From contig NC_065542.1 in the NCBI RefSeq assembly GCF_932294415.1, positions 51,635,406 to 51,699,405 on the forward strand: a DNA stretch of 64,000 bases, in the 5' to 3' direction. The stretch comes from Quercus robur (taxonomy: Eukaryota; Streptophyta; Magnoliopsida; Fagales; Fagaceae). This document shows, in pieces, positions 35,961 to 47,022 of the stretch (positions are counted from its first letter, which is position 1; each line of letters opens with the position of its first letter). The notes beneath the pieces were generated by a model. That model did not search any database. It was not told the DNA's origin and saw nothing but the letters and a program-made list of their open reading frames with translations. Made by a program: the position numbers and the translations under genes.

Positions 35961-35974
35961 TTTTGAGGGGCTAT
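35961..35974 (+). other. Polypurine tract of the non-autonomous element
   Basis: TTTTGAGGGGCTAT directly precedes TGTGGGG of the 3' LTR. It is identical to the PPT of the Tat element at 15.8 kb. Confidence 0.9.
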
Positions 35975-36593
35975 TGTGGGGCCCGACAACAGATGGGCCA
36001 GATCCACCTGTTCACAGGAAGACTTAAGGCCCAAGCCGAAGAAGATAGTAGTCCAAGCCCAATAACGCAAAGCATCAATGGGCCAGAGAAGCCGCCGAGG
36101 AGGGTACAGCCCTCGGCTGGCCCAGAACTACACTAAGGAAAGGGGCAAAAGTGGCATAGGGATAATCTTGTAAGAAATCTAAAATATCTAGGAAAGGCTG
36201 CCCATACTACCTGCCCTAGACAGAGCTTTGCCTTTCACAGAGTCGTGTTTCTTTAGCCTACTCAACCACTCCCCAACAACTCGGGTCTAAAACTGATGGG
36301 ACAAGTATCAGTCTTGAAAGGGTCGACCCTACACGTGGACAAAGGAAATTGAACGCATGCGAGTATAAAAGAAAAAATATGTAACCTAAAGTGGAGGCTC
36401 CTCCAGTCCCACTGAAAGGAGAAAGGGCTTCAGAGAAAAAGATATTGGAACCACGCAGAAATATCTTAACAAAACCACAGCCGGGTAAACATGACTTAGC
36501 CTTTCGATCCCACTCTCTACAAATGATATTGTATGGGCCCATTTACGTGCGAACCCAACCCAACTGCGGTTTAACGCGAATCGTGTGCCTACA
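35975..36593 (+). repeat. 3' LTR of the non-autonomous element
   Basis: It is identical to the 5' LTR at all but one position that I can see. Confidence 0.95.
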
Positions 36594-36831
36594 GGTAGTA
36601 TCAGAAAAAATGAGTCAAAAGAAAACTATTTTTGATCAACATAAAAAGTATGGCTTATTTTTAGAGATTGTTTTCCACCAAAAGCTTTTGGAAAACAATT
36701 TTATCTCATAGTACGCTAAATAAGAGAAGTTAAGAAAATTTTTTTTAACTCATCTAAGGTTAATACCAAACATAGGAAAATTAGATAGTTTTATAGAAAT
36801 ATTTTTTTAGAAAATGACTTATTTTCTAGAG

Positions 36832-36880
<49 letters not shown>

Positions 36881-37053
36881 AGAACGGTAATTCACTCTCG
36901 TCTTGTGACCAACTTAGAAAAAAAAAATAAAATAAAATAAAATAATAACCTAATGAGACATTGTAAAATAATGGAGTATTGAGTATAGTATTGACAACAT
37001 ATCTTAGAGTGTAACTCACTTTTTCTCAATTCATGTCGTGGAATCCAATTCTC

Positions 37054-37129
<76 letters not shown>

Positions 37130-37140
37130 GTATAACATAA
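36594..37140. repeat. AT-rich spacer with poly-A and (GA)n tracts
   Basis: Poly-A lies at about 36831-36879 and a GA microsatellite at about 37054-37127. No gene is seen. The open frame at 36819-37019 is a poly-Phe artefact. Confidence 0.85.
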
Positions 37141-38833
37141 GTAGCCTTATCACACGTGCTTTGCACGTGCAATGAGCCTTTTTTTTTTTTAATAAGGCAC
37201 CACATAAACCTTAACTTTTAAAACTATTGATGGTATCTATCTTTCATCTCAAAAAAAAAAAAAAAAAAAAATTATTGATGGTAAAAAGATACCTAAATTT
37301 AAAGAGAATTGAAAGACATAAGAATATAAGTTGGACATTGAAAAACATACACTTCTCATTTAATTTCAGTTAGATAAAGGGAGTAATCAAATCAATGTAC
37401 AAAATCGATTCCTCAATGTTAACAATCCTAACAACCAAAACTGATGGTAATGAAAGATCTGCAAGATTAGTTAAAATGAATGGTTAGAAAAAATAAAATA
37501 TGCTTTAGATGCTCAAAAAGTTGATGAATTATATAAAAGGGCCATTGAAAAAATATACATAAATTAAAATTTTTGTTGTTCTCAAAAAAATTTAAAAAAA
37601 AAAAAATTGTTAACAAAATAGATGGCAAGAGAGGAGCTTTTCAAGCCGGGTTGTGCTGCAACTTTTAATGCTACTCTTCTTTTCTGTCTTGAGTGTGTTC
37701 AAATTACCAAAGAATTCTATCTTTTATAGTAGTAAATGGTGGCTTGGCTTTTGATATATAACTAGATTGTGTTGAATATATGGGTGGGTTAGTAAGAGAG
37801 TAGTCCAATTTTGAAGGCATGTATTTTACTGGGATCCAATTTTGTCTTTGCTTAGATAAATGAAAAAGATAGGTGAATAACTGGATCTTCTTTTACCTAT
37901 ATGGGATAATCTCATTAAAAATAAAATAAAATAATACATGGGATGATGGGATAAGGATAAGGGCTAGCTTTTTTTTTTTTTTTTAATCTCTAAGTCATTC
38001 TTAAAATCTAAGTTAACGTGGTTTTTGATTCTAGAAAAAAAAAAAAAATTAACGTTAATTTTTTTTTTCTTAAGAAGGTGAGAAAAAAAAAATTAAGTAG
38101 GTCTCTATCTTGTAAAAGAGATTTAAAGGGGGAAAAAAAGTAAGTTACCGTGTTTTAATATGAACAAGCAATTGTAGCATTTTTTTTTTTTTTTTTTTGA
38201 TAAACAGTAAGTTGGAAGTTATTCTCTAGTGGGGTTGTTTAGGAGCTGGAGTTGCATTTTTATCGAATTGTCTTTTAGTTTAAATATTTACTGTATTTAT
38301 GTTTTATTTTTGCAATTGGTTTGCCATTCATAAAAAATAAGCATATTCCCAAATTTATAGAAATGGATGAGAAGTTTTAGTAGGAGTGTTTTTTTTTTTT
38401 TAATTTTTTTTTAATTCAAAATAAAGAATAAAAGCTTTGAAAAAAAAAATGAGATTGGAATTTAGAAGAAAGGAAACCCAAAAAATAAAAATAAAAATGT
38501 TTAAGTCTTGATAAAGGGGTAAAAAAGAGAATGAAAAAAAAAACATTGGGTTTAGTGGTCCTATTTTGTAGCAAAAAAAAAAAAAAAAAAAAACTGTTTC
38601 TTTATATATATATATATTGAGAATCTAATTTATACATGAAAAAAGCAATTTGAAAATCTATAGGAAAGTGACCCTATTTTGTAGGTAATGTTTTAGTGAG
38701 AGTTAAAATTGTATTTTTTTTCTCATTGTCTTTTAGTTTTGTCTCCGCTAAAACATAGGGGTCTAGGTGTATTATTGAAGAAAAAAAAATGAAGATCCCA
38801 AATAGGGGAATTCCTTTAAATAGTATATATAGA
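37141..38833 (-). mobile_element. Candidate Helitron
   Basis: On the minus strand the end shows the perfect hairpin CACGTGC-aaa-GCACGTG, eight bases, then CTAC where CTAG or CTAA is usual. The opposite end reads TATATAGA before T, giving TC on the minus strand. The interior is AT-rich with many homopolymers and no protein. The end is similar to that at 26558. Confidence 0.4.
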
Positions 38834-38866
38834 TAAATAGGAGAACTTAAAATTTGACTTAGGATG

Positions 38867-39521
38867 TGTAGGGTCTCGTTTTTCAGCCTAATACCACACG
38901 GTGGGTGGGATCTTGGACCAGCGGGCCCAATACAATAAATTTGTAGAGAGTGGGCTAAAAGGCTGGGCCTTGGTGAACGGGCAGTTGTTAGTCATGGTGT
39001 TTATGATGATCGCACAGAGGTGAACTGAGCTTATCCAAGAAGACTTTCTCCTCGGCACGGCCTAGGTGGCTCCGGTTCTTGGACCTGGTCCCAGTCTCCT
39101 TTCTGGACTGCTTCTTCCTCCTTTTATACTAGCTTTTTTCCCTCCCCCCAACGTCCACGTGTAGGTTCAGCTTTATAGGGCAGGTACTTGTCCCATCAAC
39201 CAATACCCAAAGTGGTTGGGGGTGGTTGTAAAAGCTGAAAAGCATAGCTCTGTCAGGTGTAGAGTACTTAATTGCAGTAAGGGCAACATTTCCCTTATTC
39301 TTTGTCGTTTTAGTACTTTTCCTGTTTGGCGAAATGACCCAGAATGTCATCACCAGGACCAAGTTGCTCCCTTTGCTCTCGGCTACATTTTATGGCCAAG
39401 GAGGGTCCTTCCCATGGCCGAGGAGGATCCTTCCCATAGCCAAGGGGTGGGCCTTCCTTGGATCAGGCCTTAGCCCCAGCACAGACATTGACATGGGCTT
39501 CCCGATTTTATACCCCTCACA
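38867..39521 (-). mobile_element. Solo LTR related to the Tat element LTR
   Basis: The plus strand runs from TGTAGGGTCTCG to CCCCTCACA. The flanks are GGATG (38862-38866) and GGACG (39522-39526), a 5-bp duplication with one mismatch. It shares AATTTGTAGAGAGTGGGCTA and the overall order of phrases with the LTR at 14990. By that comparison it lies in the same minus orientation. No interior is present. Confidence 0.8.
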
Positions 39522-39526
39522 GGACG

Positions 39527-40720
39527 CATGTGGTTTTTTACAATAATTAAAATTCAATTTTTCCATATCACAACATTTCAAAGTTTATATAAAATGCATA
39601 TTTCTCACTACACTTTAACTCAAAGTAGTGGGTCACATATTTTAAATTTATTCAAAACAAAACACAACAACAATCCACAATGTCTCAATCCCTCTGCTAA
39701 TCTTTTCCCCCTCAATCTCTTGACTCTGTCAAAGTTTCAAAACTTTGGGCATTTTTTTTTTTGGCCATAAACTCAACTTTAAATAATTAGAATAATAGAG
39801 AAAGAATTCAAAGAGAGTTTAAATCCAACATAATTTTCTAAAAGCAATCAAGATAGTGAGGCATTATAGAACTTTCAAGATGTATTGCTATACTTTTTAA
39901 CACTTTTACATTGATTTATTTTGAGCGATCAAATTACAAATTTAAAAATAAATTAATCAATTACTTGTTTAAACTTAATGTACTTGGATTAATCTATTGA
40001 AGTTACTATTTTCAATATTATCTTTTGATGTTTGCCCCTTTGAACTCAAATGAGTGCCACTGCATTTCAGATGTACATCTTCTAGTAGTATTATGCATAA
40101 TTAATTTATACCATGGTTTTACAAATTAGATCAGACCGATCGAACTCTCAATCAGCTCAAAAAAAACCAAACCAAACCAATCCAATTGTTCAACAATAAA
40201 AATCTCTGATTCAACAGATAAAAACAAAAACAAAACTTTTTCAATTCTTTGACTACTTAGTTCAACAAGGTTTATTAAATGAATAAATATGTATACTTAT
40301 AATTATAGAAATAACTAAATCAAAAAAAAAAAAAGAAATGTACATTAACCCCATAGTTTCCAAATAGTTAGTGGAATAATATCTACTTTGGCAGGAAACT
40401 AGAAACCATTAAGTAAAGAAAGGTGCTACGTCTACAATATTTTCTCAACAAATCATAAGTAATTAGTTGTTATTGGTTTAAATTTGAATCTAACATTAAT
40501 ATTACTTTTTTACCTCAATAACAACAACTTGTCATTTAAAATTTGTTTTGAATTTATTATAAAATTATTATTTTTTTGTCCCAATAATAACAACTTACCA
40601 CTTAAAATTTATTGTGAATTTGTTATAAAAATATTATGAACGTATTATTTCTCTTATAAAACAAGAACCCACACGTATATTATCCAAACTGGTCAGTAGG
40701 ACAACCAAATTTTGTAATAT
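39527..40720. other. AT-rich intergenic, nothing recognised
   Basis: Neither strand shows a credible gene. A diverged direct repeat of about 95 bp occurs at 40490-40640 (words CAACTTGTCATTTAAAATTTG and CAACTTACCACTTAAAATTTA without full identity). Confidence 0.5.
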
Positions 40721-40721
40721 T

Positions 40722-40736
40722 TTGAACTACGGGGTG
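40722..40736 (-). terminator. snRNA 3' box of the U2 variant
   Basis: The minus strand CACCCCGTAGTTCAA fits the plant 3'-end formation signal CA(N)3-10AGTNNAA and sits exactly at the end of the U2-like sequence. Confidence 0.65.
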
Positions 40737-40847
40737 CGCCAGGCCCGAGCTATAGTGCAGCGCTTGGCCAATGACCCACATATCAGATATTAACCTAATA
40801 AGAACAGATACTACACTTGATCTTCCCCAAAAGGCCGAGAAAGGTAC
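40731..40847 (-). ncRNA. U2 snRNA variant with internal deletion
   Basis: The minus strand starts TACCTTTCTCGGCCTTTTGG. It then follows plant U2: AAGATCAAGTGTAGTATC, with the branch-site recognition core GTAGTA at 40809-40814, and TTAATATCTGATATGTGGG. It next jumps to the U2 3' end, GCGCTGCACTATAGCTCGGG then CCTGGCGCACCCC. The transcript would be about 117 nt instead of the roughly 195 nt usual for plant U2. The Sm-binding site and the middle stem-loops are missing. The promoter and 3' box are present (listed separately). It is either a truncated gene or a transcribed pseudogene. It could not form a normal U2 snRNP without an Sm site. Confidence 0.85.
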
Positions 40848-40872
40848 GCTTTGCATTGTCTCTGCCTTCGTC

Positions 40873-40923
40873 TTTTATCTTCAAGCTTTGCTTTCCTCTC
40901 CTCTCTTTTATAAGATGTGGGAC
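40873..40923 (-). promoter_or_regulatory. Plant snRNA promoter: USE and TATA
   Basis: On the minus strand the upstream sequence element is GTCCCACATCT (40923-40913), close to the plant consensus RTCCCACATCG. A TATA-like AAGATAAAA lies at 40881-40873. Relative to the U2 start they lie at about -76 to -66 and -34 to -26. This is the spacing of RNA polymerase II snRNA genes in plants. Confidence 0.8.
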
Positions 40924-42010
40924 TACTGACTTATATTCTTTTGTTTCTGTTCCACTCTTCAACCAACTGGGTACTTTTCACATCAACAACGAAGGCTTTC
41001 TTAGGAAGTAGGAACTGTAACTTCTTGTAGCTTTATTAGTTGTATCTCTGAATGGCTGGCCGTGAAGAGAATTGAATTTTAATTAGTAAAGCTTACAGGA
41101 GGATGATATGACGAAATTTCTTCTGCCTTATAAAAGAAGCCATTATTGTAGGTACATGGATACCCACTTTCTTGAGAAGGTATTTGACATTACAAAAGAT
41201 ATATTACACCCATCTTACACAGGAGTAAGCCTAGAGTGGTGTGATATATCCCAATACAAAAATCAAAGTTGCAGCTTGAGATAGAATTTTTGTTTTCATT
41301 TCCAACCTTGCAACTTGGCTTTAACTTTAGGTTCATGCAAGCAGCCAACCTAAAACAATCAAATCTGCCTAGTTTCTGCTGAAAAAGATAGAGGATTTTA
41401 AGTAGTTAACAACTTGACCTCACACGCTCATATAACATTGCAAACACAACTTCACTGCTTCATGCCCCTCCTAACTTTTGTGAATGAAGATAATAAATCA
41501 TCTTCCAATTGGAGGGCTCTTGCAATAAACTTTGATGCCTTTGAAGTGACCAAAATGACTCTTTGGAGAAGAAGAACCAAAACTACTAAAATTAAACAAA
41601 AACAAAGACAAGGGATTTATCATATATATATATATATATATATAACCCATATGACTCCCTCCATTTGCATATGGACCCTTCCTCGTCATGTGTTGAGAAA
41701 GCTCTCAGCAGGACAAAAACTCTCAATACGAGAACTTTATGTGAAACAGGCCCAAATACTCCAAAAGCTCACAAACAACAATGGCCACATGACAACCTTT
41801 AGGAACTATCCAATCTCCTTCTGATTGACCACAATGACCCTTACTATGATAATCATAACATAGACGCTAACGTCAACGAAGAATGGTTCCAAGAAAGAGA
41901 TGGATGAGACTAAGAGTATTCAACCTTTTAAAATAAAGAAATAAATAATTAAAATTTTATATAAAAAAAAAAAGTCTCAGAAACATCTTGTAGCCTCCCA
42001 AACACTTTCT

Positions 42011-42062
<52 letters not shown>
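40924..42062. other. Intergenic, nothing firm
   Basis: A 136-residue plus-strand open frame at 41414-41824 crosses a TA microsatellite and resembles nothing known. TA microsatellites lie at 41622-41643 and 42011-42062. Confidence 0.5.
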
Positions 42063-42680
42063 ATATGCTATCTATCATGAGCATGCATGTGATGATGATT
42101 CTCCAAGGGATTCTTATGATGGTTATCCATCCGATACTCCTTCCACTGATTGATGAGTAGCTTCCCTAGGCTACTACTATTGCTACTATTGATTCCCCTA
42201 TCTAGCTTGCACAAAGGCCAAAATGCTACAATATTTTTGAAGAATATGTTGCTGAAATCCCCTACAATCCAGAACTGTTTGAAGATATCTCGGATTTGGC
42301 AGAAGATTGGTATTGATTCTCCTATTTGTCTGGCCTGCACAACGGCCGAAACACTTCAATATTTACCACTGTTCAAAGCCTATTTCCCACCAAAATAGTG
42401 CTTCTGAAGATTCCCGAATAATGGTGTTCATTTGGTATTATTGGCACAAAAGGACAACAATTATCTCTACATATCCTCCGTAAGATTCCCCAAAGATTGA
42501 AGTCAAAAGAAGAACAATTATCTCTACATATCCTCTGTAGGATTCCCCAAAGATTGAAGTCAAAAGAAGAAATATTCACTTTTACTATTCACTATTTATC
42601 TGTCACTATTCACCTGTCACTATTTATCTGTCACTATTCACCTGTCACTATTTATCTATCACTATTCATCTGTCACTGTT
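42063..42680 (+). repeat. Viral downstream-ORF end and intergenic fragment, repeat-rich
   Basis: 42100-42120 (CAAGGGATTCTTATGATGG) resembles 45297-45320, the tail after the viral downstream ORF. A 57-bp direct repeat follows at 42458-42514 and 42515-42571. A short-period array of TATCTGTCACTATTCACC-like words then runs over 42575-42678, ending in a TA tract (42680-42702). Confidence 0.6.
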
Positions 42681-42722
42681 ATATATATATATATATATAT
42701 ATTTTAAAGCAAACGGCCACAA

Positions 42723-44078
42723 ATGCCACAAATCCCTACCAAAGCCAGACCTATTCAAATGAGTCAAGAACTCATGAATACCTGTAAGGCAGAAATAGAG
42801 GATCTTCTAGAAAAAGGAATCATCAGAAATTCTAAGTCACCTTGGTCTTGTCCAGCCTTTTATGTCCAGAAAAATGTTGAGATAGAAAGAGGTGTTCCTC
42901 GACTTGTCATCAATTACAAGCCCCTTAACAACGTCTTAGAATGGATTAGGTATCCCATCCCTAACAAAAGAGATTTAGTTAACAGGCTTAGTAAAGCAGT
43001 GGTTTTCAGTAAATTCGACATGAAGAGTGGTTTCTGGCAGATACAAATCAGTGAGTCTGATAGGTACAAGACAGCCTTTACCACACCCTTTGGTCATTAC
43101 GAATGGAATGTAATGCCCTTTGGTCTTAAGAATGCACATTCTGAATTCTAGAACATCATGAATGAGATTTTTAATCCATTCTCCAGCCACACCATTGTGT
43201 ACATCGATGATGTACTTATCTTCTCAAAATCCCTAGACAAACATTGGAAGCATCTTAAAACATTCTTCCAAACCATCAAAAGAAATGGTCTTGTTGTCTC
43301 GGCTCCGAAGATTAAGCTTTTCCAAACAAGTGTCAGGTTCCTAGGTTTTGACATCAGACATGGAGTCATCAAACCCATAGATAGGGCCATCCAGTTTGCG
43401 GAAAAGTTCCCTGATGAAATCTTAGAAAAAACCCAACTCCAATGGTTCTTAGGATCCCTCAACTACATTTCTGATTTCTATCAAAACCTTAGGCAGCAAT
43501 GCAAGCCTCTTTTTGATAGACTCCGAACCAATCCTCCTCCTTGGACACCCATTCATACATCGGTTGTCCAACAAGTTAAGAAATATGTCAAGACCCTCCC
43601 TTGCCTAGGAATCCCCTCTGAAAATTCCTTCAAGGTAGTCTAAACAGATGCCTCTAATGTTGGTTATGGCGGCATTCTCCTTCAGCGTACTAATCCCACT
43701 TCCCCTAAACAAATTGTCTGTTTTCATTCAGGAATTTGGACTCCCACTCAGCTAAATTATAGTACTATTAAAAAAGAAATTTTATCTGTAGTACTATGCA
43801 TTTCAAAATTTCAAAGTGATCTTTTAAATCAAAAATTTCTATTAAGAATTGATTGTAAATCTGCAAAACATGTTTTAGAAAAGGATGTTCAAAACATTGC
43901 ATCAAAACAAATTTTTGCACGCTGGCAAGCCATTCTTTCAGTTTTCGATTTTGACATTGAATTCATAGCAGGAACTCAGAATAGTATCCCTGACTTCCTA
44001 ACCCGTGAATTTTTGCAGAATCCAAGTCAAAATGTCCGGGAAGAAACCCGTACAAACCCAACCTCCAAAAATGCCTAA
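42723..44078 (+). pseudogene. Viral reverse transcriptase-RNase H
   Basis: 42723-43151 and 43158-43643 carry the RT with RLVINYKPLN, FSKFDMKSGFWQI, VMPFGLKN and the intact catalytic YIDDVLIF. An in-frame stop at 43149-43151 splits the RT. A second stop at 43641-43643 precedes the RNase H part, which begins TDASNVGYGGIL and continues to TAA at 44076-44078. Motifs such as STIKKEILSVV and NSIPDFLTRE are visible. The type is caulimovirid, close to Ty3/gypsy RT but without integrase. The frame end overlaps the start of the next ORF by about 46 bases. The first codons lie just after the TA tract. Confidence 0.9.
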
Positions 44079-45153
44079 ACAGCAAACCACCAGGAGTACT
44101 AGTCAGGCACAGAACCCTGGCCCTTTAGTACCCTTTTCCAGTTCACCTAAGGTTTCACCTGTGCCACCATCCATTATAGCCAATCGTTATTTGGTCTCCA
44201 CAATCCCAAAACCAAATTACCAAAGGCCCCAAGGACAACACAGTTACAGTTCTGCTTTAGCCACACTCTCTCCCAAAGCAACTTTAGCTCCATACAAAGT
44301 TGAAGAACCCTTTGGTCCGATCGTGTCTAAGCAATCTTCATATACTCTCCCTCCCAGAACAGGTAGAGCTTCTTATATTAAGAAACCTTTTGTTCAGCAT
44401 ATCTCTTATATTGAGCCACACCTGGCCCATGTAACGGATCCACTGGCACTAGCAATGGAAGTTTTGCCTCCTGAATGGCATTTCCTTCCCAAAAGCCCAG
44501 AAAAGAGCATCAAATTCTATAAAGGCATTCTCACACAAGAAAAGTCTGCCAGAATAGAAGACATCAGAGACAGGAATAATCCTTCAATTGTCTTGTATCA
44601 TAAGTTCACGATACAGAGTTTTGTGAGCTGCAAAGATTGGGGACATCCTTCCACTCTCAGAACACTTACAGTACTCAAGGGCTCAGAACCCCTGTACAAT
44701 TACTATGATTACATGGATGCATTTGAAAAGGTATTATTCTTCCAAAATGAGACCTATGATCACTCATGGTTCATTCAGTTTGACAAGAATTTCAAGGGAC
44801 AGATGCCTTCGTGGTTCCTCAAGTGGTGGGAAATGTTTGGTTCAACCCCTCAGAACTTCCCAGAACCTCTACAGGATGCACTAAGATATTTCGGTTCCAA
44901 ATTCCAGACAGATAAGCATTCTTCACAGTTTCCAGCCATCTTGCATATGACAGCTCAATACAAGATCCACTGGATTTGCTCGTGGAATTATGCTATAAAT
45001 CAGAATCTGCTTGATAGGGAATTCTTTACAAAATGGTGGGATAAGTTCAGGCCAACTGATGCTATCACCAAAATGTATAAAGACTTTCCTCTTCCAGTAC
45101 AGAAACCGATAGCTCATTGCACAAGATCACAGTCCAGCCTTGATTCAGTATAG
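44032..45153 (+). CDS. Viral downstream ORF of unknown function (373 aa)
   Basis: It is an open frame from ATG at 44032 to TAG at 45151-45153. The start is chosen because it is the first ATG and it overlaps the RNase H frame, as in florendovirus genomes. The first 100 residues are rich in Pro, Gln and Ser. The rest has many Trp, Phe and Lys residues (for example WFLKWWEMFG and EFFTKWWDKF), which suggests a folded domain. I do not recognise a function. It has no internal stop, which is unusual next to the broken RT, but expression is not expected. Confidence 0.65.
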   Translation: MSGKKPVQTQPPKMPKQQTTRSTSQAQNPGPLVPFSSSPKVSPVPPSIIANRYLVSTIPKPNYQRPQGQHSYSSALATLSPKATLAPYKVEEPFGPIVSKQSSYTLPPRTGRASYIKKPFVQHISYIEPHLAHVTDPLALAMEVLPPEWHFLPKSPEKSIKFYKGILTQEKSARIEDIRDRNNPSIVLYHKFTIQSFVSCKDWGHPSTLRTLTVLKGSEPLYNYYDYMDAFEKVLFFQNETYDHSWFIQFDKNFKGQMPSWFLKWWEMFGSTPQNFPEPLQDALRYFGSKFQTDKHSSQFPAILHMTAQYKIHWICSWNYAINQNLLDREFFTKWWDKFRPTDAITKMYKDFPLPVQKPIAHCTRSQSSLDSV

Positions 45154-45663
45154 ATCTCCGGGAAATCAAGCAGAGAACTCAAAGATCTTGCCCAACAGCT
45201 ACTCCTTCAATCTGCACAGCTAGAGTCAGCAGAAAAGACCTCTCCTACCTCTTCAGAAGCCTCGTGCAACCGTGTCCCAAATGAACCTTTCCAGGATTCT
45301 CAAGATCCTTATGATGGTTATAATTTGGACAGTGATTAATATCCCAGGACGCTCCAGAATAGCCTTCGGAAGTTTCAGAAACTACCTCTGCAAAGAACCG
45401 GTTACTATTCAGAACAGTACCCGCATGCAGACAAACCACTATTTACTGCACAGTCCAGAACACTATGCAGAGTCACTATTTCAGAAAAGCAAGGGGACAA
45501 AACACTGTTCATAAACAGTGACCAGTTACTGTTCACTCTACAGTACCCCAGACAGAATCATGGAAATCACTGTTTGCTTTCGGTGGAAAAGAATCTACCC
45601 CCAGTAAAAGCAAATTACTCTCCGTGATTTCAGCACCCTCCTGATCCTATCCAAAGGTCCCTT
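45154..45663 (+). other. Viral intergenic region and inversion junction
   Basis: After the downstream ORF come repeated ACTATTCAGAA and CAGTTACTGTTCA words like those at 42575-42678. At the junction, CCTATCCAAAGG (about 45648) faces CTTTGGATAGGG (about 45680), forming a short hairpin exactly where the strand of the viral sequence switches. Confidence 0.55.
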
Positions 45664-47022
45664 TTATAGCTGAGGAGAGCTTTGGATAGGGATGTTTTTT
45701 TCATGAAAATCTTTGACATAAGGTAGTGCAACTTCGTGCCTTTTCCTATGCCAAAAGGCTGTGGGAAGATCAGAACAAACTTCAAGTTTGAGTTGTTCTT
45801 CAAACTTTCTGATGTTTGATTGGTAACTCTTGCAGTCTAATTGCTCATCAACTCTTTTGTAACTTAGTTCATTACTAAGGTACTTAAGATGTTGGGTTTT
45901 GGCTTTAATGAGGTTAAGGGTCTTGGAGATGGAAACTTCTTGGAGACTATTGATGTCTTTCGGTTCAGGACTCCTAAGGAACTTAAACTTGACTGGTCGG
46001 CCAAAGGGGTGGGTAGTGATTCCTTCACTATCCGTGGTGAAAGGATATAACAGACACATGAATGGGTTTCCTAAGATGACCCTATCTGTCATATTTTTGA
46101 CAAGAACAAAGGTGGTTTTGAAACACGCATTGTCTTGGCAAACATGTGCTTTTGGGATCTTAAATTCAATCTGCATTTTCCCACCACTTGCGGAGGTTAA
46201 CCTTTCTTTGGTTTTCCGGAAGTACTTTGAGGGAATGATTCCTTCTTGGATGCAGTTGAGATCTGCGCCCGAGTCTATTAGGGCTACAACCTCGAATTGA
46301 AAATCTTTGCTGATGACAATCCTGACTTTGGAATGCCATTTCTGGAAGTTGATTCTACTGGTGGTTTGTAAGAACGATCTATTGGATGGTTCCGATTCTA
46401 TATCTGCAACTTTGAGGATGATTAATTCTTGTCTAAGGGTTCTAACCTGGGACTTGGTATCCTTAATCTCTTTTTGGAGATCTTGTGTAGTGATCTCTTT
46501 TTTGGGTTTGGTAAATCTATTGTAGATTGTCTCCAAGTCAACTTTGGGTTCCTGAATCCTAAGGTCGGTTGTACTAGTTTCCTTGACTAGGGTTTTATGG
46601 AACTCACTAAGTCTTCGAGATTTCTCTTCTGGGTCCCTAATCTGATCTATGAGATCTAGGAGTAGTTCTTCTTGCTTAGAAAGAACTTTAATAGTGTTGT
46701 TCTTACAACAACTATCTTGGCAAGGTATGGCTTCATCTAGACTACTAGAGGTGCTATCTGAAACTCTAGGAGAGGATGAATTGTGGTATATCTGACGGAT
46801 TTCTTGGTTAATAGAACTATTGGGAGACTCACTTTCTGGATGGTCAAGTTCTAAGGCCTTGGAAATATCTTCAGATACTAAGGAATGGGTAGGGGATTTG
46901 CCTGGACATTCTTTCTTGAAATGTCCTTTCTTTCCACATTTAAAGCATTTTCCTTTTGCTTTAGGTTTGAGTTTGGCAATGGTGTTGGAGTTTCCTTTTT
47001 TATAGAAGCCTTTGCTTTCCAA
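45664..47022 (-). pseudogene. Viral coat-protein C-terminus and aspartic protease
   Basis: A 452-codon frame. Residues about 22-38 contain a zinc knuckle of the form C-x2-C-x4-H-x4-C (CFKCGKKGHFKKEC), typical of the end of caulimovirid coat proteins. A Ser-rich linker and a helical Glu/Lys-rich segment (about 180-205) follow. The retroviral-type protease then shows ALIDSGADLNCI and VILGNPFM. The frame ends where RT would be expected to begin. That RT lies on the other strand at 42.7 kb. A frame change separates this ORF from the upstream one near 47.0-47.2 kb. Confidence 0.85.

Larger units (their letters stand above)
30836..36593 (+). mobile_element. Young non-autonomous LTR retrotransposon (LARD-like), 5.76 kb
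   Basis: Two 619-bp LTRs (30836-31454, 35975-36593) differ by a single base that I can see (G at 31206 versus A at the matching site near 36345). The flanks are GGTAT (30831-30835) and GGTAG (36594-36598), a 5-bp duplication with one mismatch. A PBS follows the left LTR and a PPT precedes the right one. The 4.5-kb interior has no gag, protease, RT, RNase H or integrase. It has a large 81-bp tandem array and duplicated non-coding blocks. It must be moved by proteins from another element. Confidence 0.93.

Noticed and set aside
36819..37019. Small membrane protein
   Set aside because: The hydrophobic run is a translation of the poly-A tract (poly-Phe on the minus strand).
41414..41824. 136-residue plus-strand open frame
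   Set aside because: It crosses a TA microsatellite, matches no family I know and has no promoter or neighbour context.
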